Shown here: piece by piece, positions 15,723-22,479 of the stretch
Numbering within the stretch: position 1 is the stretch's first letter
Layout of the letters: each line of letters opens with the position of its first letter
Notes under the pieces: model-generated
What the model was told of the DNA's origin: nothing
The model's input: only the letters and a program-made list of their open reading frames with translations
Database searches by the model: none
NCBI GenBank assembly: GCA_002474415.1
Contig: DLQV01000052.1
Coordinates: forward strand, 7,176-30,664
Reading direction: 5' to 3'
Length of the DNA: 23,489 bases
Source of the DNA: Lachnospiraceae bacterium UBA7598
GTDB lineage: Bacteria; Bacillota; Clostridia; Lachnospirales; Lachnospiraceae
Translations under genes and position numbers: made by a program

Positions 15723-17777
15723 TTATTTATTACATGCATCGTAGGCATCCTGAAAGAAAATCTCCTGTGAGTTTACCGGCTCCTCATTGATATGACGATC
15801 CTCATAAATGCCTTCTGCATTCTGCTCTTTTCCTTTCTCATCATCTTTCATGATGGTATCAAAGATATACCGGATGCGCTCCCGGATTGCAGGATCATAA
15901 ATCGGAGCTGCCACTTCCACGCGGCGCACCGTATTTCTTGTCATAAAATCGGCAGATGCAATGTACATCTTTTCCTCATCCCCCACACCAAAACGATAAA
16001 TTCTGGAATGTTCGAGATAACGTCCAACAACGGAAATCACCCGGATATTTTCCGTCACACCAGGAATCTGCGGTTTCAGACAGCAGATGCCCCGCACAAT
16101 CAGATCAATCCTCACACCTGCCTGAGAAGCCTCAATCATCTTATCAATCAGAACCTTATCGGTCAGAGAATTAATCTTAACCCCGATATAAGCCTCTTTT
16201 CCGGCTTTTTGATTTGCAATCTGCTCGTCCATCATCTGAAGGACTTTGTTCTGCAAACATTTCGGTGCAACCAGCAGTTCCGAAACCTCATCCACTGTTT
16301 CCCCCTGCTGCAATGCAAGAAACACTTTTGCGGCATCGGCGCCAATTGCCTGATTTGCAGTAATCAAAGACAGATCCGTGTACAGTCTTGACGTTTTCTC
16401 ATTGTAATTTCCGGTTCCAATCTGCGTGATGTATGCATAACTATCCCCTTTTTTCTGTGTGATCAGGCAGAGCTTTGAATGTACTTTGTAATCGCCCAGT
16501 CCATACAGAATCTGGCAGCCGGCATCTTCCAGCCGGTGTGACATCTCAATGTTGTTTGCCTCGTCAAACCGTGCACGCAGTTCTACAAGGACCACAACTT
16601 CTTTTCCGTTTTCTGCCGCCTCAATCAGCGCATCTATGATCTTGCTCCGATCTGCAACACGATACAATGTCATTTTGATGGATACCACATCCGGATCTTC
16701 CGCCGCATCATTTAACATCTTGATAAACGGTTTCATACTCTCAAACGGATAGGAAAGCAGAACATCCTTTTTTTCAACCTGTGACAGAATACTTTCATGC
16801 ATGGATAATGCCGGCGTCTCCCGCGGACTTCTCTTTTCATAGAACAGTTCTTTCTGATCTCGCAGATAATTCTGCAGCGTAAAAACAAACGAAAGATCCA
16901 AAGGCGTCTTTACATTAATGATATGACTGGTTCCAATTTCCAGAAAATTAGATAATTCCCGTTTTGCTTCATCATTGATCTTCCGGCTCAATTCCACCCG
17001 GACAGGGTCCAGGCGGACACGTTTTTTGATCAGCTGCTCCATCATATCCCGGTAATCCATATCTTCGTCATACAGATCATGTGCATCAATATCTGCATTC
17101 CGTGTCACACGCATAATGGATTTCTCACGAATGGCATATTTCGGATACAGTTTTGAAATAAAATGCAGAATCAATTCCTCGGACAGCATAAAACATCCCG
17201 GTCTGGTCGGTATCTCAATCAGACGCTTGAACACACTGTTGGAACAAGGAACAATTCCGGTCTTTTTCTTTCCTTTCTGTGATGTCAGGAGCACGATTGC
17301 ATACAACTGCTTATTTGCAAGGAACGGAAACGGCTGCTGTTTTCCAATGACCATCGGAGATAAAAACGGCGCAATATGTGCATCAAAATATTGTTCGAGA
17401 AATCTTCCTTCTTCATTGGAAAGACGGTTAAAATTGATAATCCGGATTCCTTTTGGCTCAAGTTCGCCCATGAGCTGTTCATAGATTTTTGCCTTTTTCT
17501 TTTCTAACTGGCAGACACGGGCTAAAATTTCTTTTACCTGTTCCTCACTGGTCATTCCGGTCTTATTTTCAATCACCTTTTCTTTTGCATTCATCTGCAT
17601 CATGAGCGTGCCCACGCGCACCATGAAAAATTCATCCAGATTCGTCTGATAAATGGATGCAAAGGTCAGGCGCTCTGCCAGCGGCACCCGCGGATTTCCT
17701 GCTTCATTTAAAACTCTCTCGTTAAATTGCAGCCAGGACAATTCTCTGTTTGTATAGCATTTTTCGTTCTTTTTCAT
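15723..17777 (-). CDS. ppk1: Polyphosphate kinase 1
   Basis: PPK1 reversibly transfers the gamma phosphate of ATP onto inorganic polyphosphate. The chosen start gives 684 residues, close to the E. coli enzyme (688). The N-terminal signature NRELSWLQFNERVL is at 10-23. The two catalytic-region histidines sit at H433 (YKVHSKL) and H590 (LEHSRIYRF), matching the known positions 435 and 592, and the ATP-site run GTGNYNEKTSRLYTDLS is at 454-470. It follows the Na/Pi transporter and should share its Pho-type promoter, giving phosphate uptake followed by storage. The ATG at 17777 follows AGGAG at 9 bases. An in-frame ATG at 17876, also with AGAGG, would add 33 residues with a strong hairpin in their coding sequence; I consider it less likely. 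Confidence 0.95.
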   Translation of the reverse strand: MKKNEKCYTNRELSWLQFNERVLNEAGNPRVPLAERLTFASIYQTNLDEFFMVRVGTLMMQMNAKEKVIENKTGMTSEEQVKEILARVCQLEKKKAKIYEQLMGELEPKGIRIINFNRLSNEEGRFLEQYFDAHIAPFLSPMVIGKQQPFPFLANKQLYAIVLLTSQKGKKKTGIVPCSNSVFKRLIEIPTRPGCFMLSEELILHFISKLYPKYAIREKSIMRVTRNADIDAHDLYDEDMDYRDMMEQLIKKRVRLDPVRVELSRKINDEAKRELSNFLEIGTSHIINVKTPLDLSFVFTLQNYLRDQKELFYEKRSPRETPALSMHESILSQVEKKDVLLSYPFESMKPFIKMLNDAAEDPDVVSIKMTLYRVADRSKIIDALIEAAENGKEVVVLVELRARFDEANNIEMSHRLEDAGCQILYGLGDYKVHSKLCLITQKKGDSYAYITQIGTGNYNEKTSRLYTDLSLITANQAIGADAAKVFLALQQGETVDEVSELLVAPKCLQNKVLQMMDEQIANQKAGKEAYIGVKINSLTDKVLIDKMIEASQAGVRIDLIVRGICCLKPQIPGVTENIRVISVVGRYLEHSRIYRFGVGDEEKMYIASADFMTRNTVRRVEVAAPIYDPAIRERIRYIFDTIMKDDEKGKEQNAEGIYEDRHINEEPVNSQEIFFQDAYDACNK

Positions 17778-17825
17778 CTGATTGGTCTCCTGTTTTTTTA
17801 TCATCTGTCTGATTACGTTTTCTAT

Positions 17826-17862
17826 CCGGTTGAATCCTGCTGCCAGCCAGTGCAGGAACCGG
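17826..17862 (-). other. Intercistronic stem-loop between the Na/Pi transporter gene and ppk
   Basis: CCGGTT (17826-17831) pairs with AACCGG (17857-17862), and CCTGC pairs with GCAGG inside it. A 4-base bulge interrupts the stem and the loop is 11 bases. It is part of a 103-base gap if ppk starts at 17777. No U-run follows, so it is not a terminator. It could be an mRNA stability or processing element. Confidence 0.5.
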
Positions 17863-17880
17863 TTCCATCTATGCATATCT

Positions 17881-19569
17881 CTAATCCTCTGTAAAGAATG
17901 CCTGCATGGTTACATTCTCCTGTGCCACCTCCACAAGATTTACACAGCTGTTTCCGATACGGTCAATATTGTGGAGCACATCATTGAACGGAATCGTAAG
18001 TTTGGAATCACACTTTCCTTTTCCGACTCTGGCGATATGATTTTTACGCATTTTTTCATCCAGCTGCATAATCGCTTCCTTTTGCTGCATCAGTTCTTTG
18101 ATGTCCACATCCAGATCCCCGGAGATTGCCCTGATGCAGGTTCCATAAATTGTCTGGATCTGTTCCATTGCCTTTTTCAGTTCCTTTAAAGCTTCTTTGG
18201 AATACTTATGTTTTCCTTTATTCTGTTTTGCCACAGTTTCCATAATCTCCCTGATCAGCTGCCCGATCCGGTCAATATCACAGAGAATATACTGCATTCC
18301 GGCGCTTTGTGATGCCTGTTCCTCGGTCAGAACACCTCCGGAATACATGGACGAAAAATATTCATTGATGGAAGCATATAACTTCTGCAGCGTTTTGGCT
18401 TTTTCCTCCACTACCGCCGCATTTTCTTTTTCGATCTTTCCGTTACCCGACTGTAATTTTCCGATCATTTCATCCACGATTTTTGCACAGTACATCACTT
18501 CTTTTGCCACCAGCTGCAATGCCGCTGCCGGCTGTGCAATCAGCTTGTTGTCCAGATATTTCGGATTTTCAAAGGCTACAGCTCCTGTTTCCTTTCCATC
18601 CGGTACAAGTTTCATCACAATCTTTACCATCAGAGGAATGAGCGGAATCCAGATCAGTGTCATGACAAGGTTAAATCCGGTATGTGCATTTGCAATCTGC
18701 CGTGAAATCACATCGATTTCATTCCCTTTCGGCGAAATAAACTGAATCAGAGCTGCATACGGTTTTACAAGGAACAGGAATAAAATTGCTCCGGAAATAT
18801 TAAATACACAATGGGCAAACGCCGTTCTTCTGGCATCTTTCGGCTGTCCGATGGAAGCCAGCACTGCGGTGATCGTTGTACCGATATTGTCTCCCAACAG
18901 AATCGGGATGGCACCGGTCAGTCCGATGATACTTGTCACGCCGTCCGGTCCTGCCTGGGATGCAAAATTCTGTAATACGGCAATGGTTGCACTGCTGCTC
19001 TGTACGACAAGTGTCATGACAGCACCCACACATACACCAAGAATCGGAATATGGGATACTTTTCCGATCATGTTGACAAAAAATGCACTGGATGCCAATG
19101 GTTTCATGACATCGCCCATCGTCTCGATTCCAAGGAATAACAGACCAAAAGCAAAAATTGTCTGTCCGATATTTTTGACCTTTTCCTTTTTTGATATAAA
19201 AGAAATAAGAAATCCCGCAAAAATGAACAGATAAATATAATCCGAAATTTTAAATGCAATAATCTGCGCCGTCATGGTCGTACCGATATTGGCACCGAGA
19301 ATAATGGAGATCGCCTGTGGCAGTGACATCAGTCCTGCACTGACAAAGCCGATTGTCATAACCGTCGTTGCACTGCTGCTCTGTAACACTGCGGTTGTCA
19401 AAGCTCCCGCAAGCACACCCAGAATCGGATTTTTTGTAAGTAGAGCAAGGATTTTCTTCATCTTTTCCCCTGCTGCTTTCTGCAGGCACTCGCTCATCAT
19501 ATTCATGCCGTAAATAAAGATTGCCAGACCTCCGACCAGTCCGAAAATAATTTTCATCGTCTCGTTCAC
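17881..19569 (-). CDS. Na/Pi cotransporter (NptA/YjbB type) with PhoU-like tail
   Basis: This is a sodium-phosphate cotransporter of 562 residues. The inverted repeat typical of the family is clear: QSSSAT at residues 63-68 and again at 190-195, each followed by a GANIGTT (92-98) or GDNIGTT (226-232) motif. About eight hydrophobic segments fill residues 5-315. The C-terminal part (about 350-550) is a helical PhoU-like cytoplasmic domain rich in Lys, Glu and Gln. The start is a GTG at 19569, with GGGGAGG 8 bases upstream. The ATG at 19557 would leave too much space. It stands before ppk in the same direction behind an array of Pho-box-like repeats, so phosphate-starvation control is likely. 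It could instead export phosphate, as YjbB does. Confidence 0.93.
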   Translation of the reverse strand: MNETMKIIFGLVGGLAIFIYGMNMMSECLQKAAGEKMKKILALLTKNPILGVLAGALTTAVLQSSSATTVMTIGFVSAGLMSLPQAISIILGANIGTTMTAQIIAFKISDYIYLFIFAGFLISFISKKEKVKNIGQTIFAFGLLFLGIETMGDVMKPLASSAFFVNMIGKVSHIPILGVCVGAVMTLVVQSSSATIAVLQNFASQAGPDGVTSIIGLTGAIPILLGDNIGTTITAVLASIGQPKDARRTAFAHCVFNISGAILFLFLVKPYAALIQFISPKGNEIDVISRQIANAHTGFNLVMTLIWIPLIPLMVKIVMKLVPDGKETGAVAFENPKYLDNKLIAQPAAALQLVAKEVMYCAKIVDEMIGKLQSGNGKIEKENAAVVEEKAKTLQKLYASINEYFSSMYSGGVLTEEQASQSAGMQYILCDIDRIGQLIREIMETVAKQNKGKHKYSKEALKELKKAMEQIQTIYGTCIRAISGDLDVDIKELMQQKEAIMQLDEKMRKNHIARVGKGKCDSKLTIPFNDVLHNIDRIGNSCVNLVEVAQENVTMQAFFTED

Positions 19570-19627
19570 TTATGGTTCCTCCCCATTTTTTTCATAAACT
19601 TTACACTCCGTATACTTCTTTTTTGAG

Positions 19628-19657
19628 ATTGTAATAATTTTATCATCAGAGTGTAAA
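19628..19657 (-). promoter_or_regulatory. Promoter of the Na/Pi transporter-ppk operon
   Basis: On the minus strand TTTACA (19652-19657) and TACAAT (19628-19633) are spaced by 18 bases. The start near 19621 leaves a leader of about 50 bases to the GTG. The Pho-like repeats lie directly upstream. Confidence 0.55.
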
Positions 19658-19674
19658 ATTAAACTGCTGTGCTA

Positions 19675-19721
19675 TGTAAGGTTTATGTAAAGTTTTTGTG
19701 TACTTGTAAAATCTTTGTAAA
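19675..19721 (-). promoter_or_regulatory. Pho-box-like direct repeats upstream of the phosphate operon
   Basis: On the minus strand, hexamers TTTACA (19716-19721), TTTACA (19705-19710), TTTACA (19686-19691) and CTTACA (19675-19680) form two pairs, each with an 11-base repeat distance. A weaker TACACA lies between them (19697-19702). PhoP/PhoB regulators bind such T-T-A-C-A-type repeats at 11-base spacing, and the downstream genes handle phosphate. The binding is inferred. Confidence 0.6.
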
Positions 19722-19786
19722 CCGTTAAAACATTCGCCAAATCCCCTGCTGTCAACCGTTTCCATATGACTGTGACCTTAAACCCA

Positions 19787-19815
19787 TTGTAAAAATATTT
19801 TCACAATGCTAGAAT
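19787..19815 (+). promoter_or_regulatory. Sigma-A promoter of the zinc-ribbon/TPM pair, with an embedded palindrome
   Basis: TTGTAA (19787-19792) and TAGAAT (19810-19815) are spaced by 17 bases. A 24-base near-perfect palindrome (19785-19808, 11 of 12 positions matching) covers the -35 and the spacer, which is the expected place for a repressor operator. Transcription would start near 19822. Together with the divergent phosphate promoter this accounts for most of the 19570-19857 gap. Confidence 0.65.
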
Positions 19816-19857
19816 AAAATGGTTACAAAGGAAAATGTTTTGGAAAGGGAAAACACT

Positions 19858-21279
19858 ATGCTATCATGTCCAAACTGCGGAGGAAATCTCAAATTTGACA
19901 TTCCTTCCCAGCAACTCTCATGCGAGCATTGTCACACACTGTTTGATCCTTATGATTTTGATGGGAAAACAAGTGATGCCGAAGAATCAAAGACATTCGA
20001 CGGAGATTACGAGGTCACGATCTTTACCTGTCCGCAGTGTGGCGGTGAAATCTTAAGTACCGACAATGCTGCCGCCGGTTTCTGCAGTTTCTGCGGAGCC
20101 TCCACCATTCTTTACAGCAGAATCAGCCACGAAAAACGGCCCAATTATATCATTCCGTTCCAGCTGACAAAACAGCAGTGTAAAGATGCCTATATCAAAC
20201 ATATCCGGCACTCGATCTTTGCGCCGAAGGAACTCCGTGATCCTGCCTGTATTGACAGTTTCCGCGGAATTTACATGCCTTACTGGGCGTTTTATATCTC
20301 CCAGAAAGGGCCTCTCTCGCTCGATGGGAAAAAGACTTCCCGCCGCGGCGATTATATCATTACCGATCACTACGCACTTACCGGAGATCTGGATGCCTAC
20401 TACAAAGGGCTTTCCTATGATGCCTCATCCTCTTTTGATGACAACATCAGCGAAGAACTGGCTCCTTATAATTTAAAAGGCATGAAAGTCTTTACTCCAG
20501 CCTATTTAAGTGGATTTTATGCGGACACTTCCGATGTGGATGCAAAAGTATATCAATATGACGCAGAATACACAGCTTCCGCAGAGACAACCGAACGCAT
20601 TGCTTCTAACGATACTTTTCCGGGCTTTACTCTGGATGCTATTCATCCTGACCAGTTTCATACAAAGACAGAAACCGTCGACAGCGCCATGTTTCCGGTA
20701 TGGTTTTTATCCTATCGCCAAAAAGACCGTGTCGCTTATGCAACGGTCAACGGACAGACCGGACTGGTCGTTGCGGATATTCCGATCGACCCGAAGCGCT
20801 ATCTGCTCGGTTCGCTGCTCTTAGCCATTCCGATCTTTGCGCTTCTGGCATGGTCAGCGATCCTGCAGCCTTCATCTTTAGTAATGACCACTCTTCTTTT
20901 GTCATTGCTTGCCGCCTGTGTCTATTTCTACGAATGTGTTTCTATCCGTCAGAAAGATACCGGTGCAAATGACCGTGGCAAAATGTTCATCCAATCGAAG
21001 AAAGCTTCTGCTGCAGACAAACCGAAAGCTCCTGAAGTCCAACCGAAGCCAGCCGCAAAAATGAATCCACTTGGCTGGATTCTTCCGCTCTGTGCTGCGG
21101 TACTTTCGTTTGGGGTATGGTTCCTGCATCCGGTATCGGATCTCTACTATTACGGAGCCGCAATTCTTTCCATGGCTGCCATCCTCGTGTCGTTCATCAG
21201 TATTATCCATGCGTATAATCTGTTGTCCACCCGCCGGCTGCCACAATTTGACAAACAGGGAGGTGATGACCGTGCGTAA
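19858..21279 (+). CDS. Zinc-ribbon membrane protein, YdjG-like
   Basis: This 473-residue protein starts with two zinc-ribbon units: C4/C7/C22/C25 (CPNCGG...CEHC) and C58/C61/C76/C79 (CPQCGG...CSFCG). A long soluble region follows (IIPFQLTKQQC, YMPYWAF, MFPVWFLSYRQKDRVAYATVNGQTG). Then come two hydrophobic pairs (about 325-380 and 415-460) split by a Pro/Lys-rich linker. The architecture and the overlapping TPM gene match YdjG-YdjH of the B. subtilis pspA-ydjGHI membrane-stress operon, but no pspA-like or SPFH gene is present in this window. The ATG at 19858 follows AAAGGGA. An in-frame ATG at 19819 would precede the predicted transcription start. The role is inferred as membrane-stress sensing or protein recruitment at the membrane. 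Confidence 0.75.
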   Translation: MLSCPNCGGNLKFDIPSQQLSCEHCHTLFDPYDFDGKTSDAEESKTFDGDYEVTIFTCPQCGGEILSTDNAAAGFCSFCGASTILYSRISHEKRPNYIIPFQLTKQQCKDAYIKHIRHSIFAPKELRDPACIDSFRGIYMPYWAFYISQKGPLSLDGKKTSRRGDYIITDHYALTGDLDAYYKGLSYDASSSFDDNISEELAPYNLKGMKVFTPAYLSGFYADTSDVDAKVYQYDAEYTASAETTERIASNDTFPGFTLDAIHPDQFHTKTETVDSAMFPVWFLSYRQKDRVAYATVNGQTGLVVADIPIDPKRYLLGSLLLAIPIFALLAWSAILQPSSLVMTTLLLSLLAACVYFYECVSIRQKDTGANDRGKMFIQSKKASAADKPKAPEVQPKPAAKMNPLGWILPLCAAVLSFGVWFLHPVSDLYYYGAAILSMAAILVSFISIIHAYNLLSTRRLPQFDKQGGDDRA

Positions 21280-22030
21280 AATAAAACTTATCCTTACGGC
21301 ATTTGTATTTTGTCTGATACTCTCCGCCAGCACCATACCGGTTTGTGCATCCGCAGTTTCCGCTTCCAATGAGGAAACCGGATACGCTTATGTGCTGGAT
21401 GATTCTGCGGATTTTCTGACAGACTCCCAGGAAAACAGTCTGCAAAAGCAGCTGTATGATCTGACCGCATACTGTAATGTGGCTTTTGTAACCACAACCG
21501 AACACAGTAAATCTTCCACCGAAGATTTTGCTGCAGATTATTTCGATGATGTCTTTGGTCCGCATGCCAACGGTACGATCTTCGTCATTGACCGCTGCCT
21601 GAATGAGATTTATCTCTACAGCGATGGACAGGCGCACAAAATCATCACCAATTCCCGCGCACGTTCGATTACCGATAACACTTATACCTATGCGCGTGAC
21701 AAAGATTATTACACTTGTGCCAGTAAGACATTTGCCCAGATAGAAACGCTGATGCAGGGCAAACGGATTGCAGAACCGATGCGCTACCTCTGCAGTGCAT
21801 TGCTGGCCATCGTTGTGGCACTGTTTCTCAATCTTTTTCTGGCCCTGTGGAGTTCACGCTCCCGCAAGGCAAACCGCAGACAGGTGATGACCGGAGTGTA
21901 TGCACAGATGCACATCAATAACCCACGCACAAAATTTATCAACCAGACGCGCACCTACAGTCCGGTATCTTCCGGCAGCGGCGGTGGACATTCCGGCGGC
22001 AGTGGTGGTGGTGGCGGTCACAGTATATAA
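21272..22030 (+). CDS. TPM-domain membrane protein, YdjH-like
   Basis: This 252-residue protein begins with a signal peptide (MRKIKLILTAFVFCLILSAS, cleavage probably near VCASA). An extracytoplasmic TPM domain follows (about 35-165, with DFLTDSQENSLQKQLYDL and GTIFVIDRCLNEIYLYSDG). After it come one membrane segment (LCSALLAIVVALFLNLFLALW) and a Gly-Ser-His tail (GGGHSGGSGGGGGHSI). Such Gly-rich tails are common in TPM proteins. The start is set by GGAGG, which lies 8 bases before GTG at 21272; the ATG at 21266 is too close to that site. The start overlaps the end of the zinc-ribbon gene by 8 bases, so the two are translationally coupled and probably act as a pair. The precise function is not known. 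Confidence 0.85.
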   Translation: MRKIKLILTAFVFCLILSASTIPVCASAVSASNEETGYAYVLDDSADFLTDSQENSLQKQLYDLTAYCNVAFVTTTEHSKSSTEDFAADYFDDVFGPHANGTIFVIDRCLNEIYLYSDGQAHKIITNSRARSITDNTYTYARDKDYYTCASKTFAQIETLMQGKRIAEPMRYLCSALLAIVVALFLNLFLALWSSRSRKANRRQVMTGVYAQMHINNPRTKFINQTRTYSPVSSGSGGGHSGGSGGGGGHSI

Positions 22031-22032
22031 TC

Positions 22033-22061
22033 CTGTAGAAAATGCGCATTTGTGGTAAAAT
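22033..22061 (+). promoter_or_regulatory. Extended -10 promoter ahead of the ATPase remnant
   Basis: TGG-TAAAAT (22053-22061) forms an extended -10 element, with a poor -35 (CTGTAG, 22033-22038) at 17 bases. The start would fall only a few bases before the ATG at 22072. A 12-base palindrome AAATGCGCATTT (22040-22051) fills the spacer. Confidence 0.45.
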
Positions 22062-22071
22062 AGCAATATAA

Positions 22072-22479
22072 ATGTTCAAAGATAAGGATTTTACAGAAAA
22101 TATTATTTATGAAAAACTTTTAAACGACAAACTTGGAACAAATCTTGGATATCTGTATGAAAATGTCGTAGCACAACTTCTGCATTCCAATGGAAACGAG
22201 CTGTTTTACCATACATTTATGAACAAAACCTCACATCATAACTATGAGGTCGATTTTCTTCTTGCACAAAAAAATAAAGTTTGCCCGATAGAAGTAAAAT
22301 CATCCGGTTATAAAACACATAAATCTCTGGATGCATTTTCACTGAAATATTCCGACCGTATTCTGCAGAAATATCTGGTATACACCAAAGATTTCTGCAA
22401 AGACGGCGATATTATATGTCTTCCAATTTATATGGTTCCTTTTTTAAATCAGAGCAGCTTCCGCAGCCCCTTCGGGTAA
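22072..22479 (+). pseudogene. C-terminal remnant of a DUF4143-type AAA ATPase
   Basis: The 135-residue frame corresponds to the C-terminal part only of the common DUF4143/AAA_14 ATPases (usually about 400 residues). The run NLGYLYENVVAQLL, then NYEVDFLLAQ...PIEVKSSGYKTHKSLDAF is the PD-(D/E)xK nuclease-like core with D and E-x-K visible. The AAA ATPase half with its Walker motifs is missing. There is no ribosome binding site before the ATG, and the promoter stands almost on top of it. This suggests a deletion joined an old promoter region to the gene's 3' part. The frame runs about 10 residues past its likely natural end (IYMVPFL) into the 3' end of the rRNA methyltransferase gene. I read it as a decayed copy of a family often repeated in Clostridia genomes. 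Confidence 0.75.

Noticed and set aside
15792..16391. 199-codon open frame opposite ppk
   Set aside because: It is antisense to the PPK catalytic region and has no expression signals.
22040..22051. Perfect palindrome AAATGCGCATTT as an operator
   Set aside because: It lies in the spacer of a promoter for a decayed gene. It may be a family relic, and I have no second copy here to support a function.
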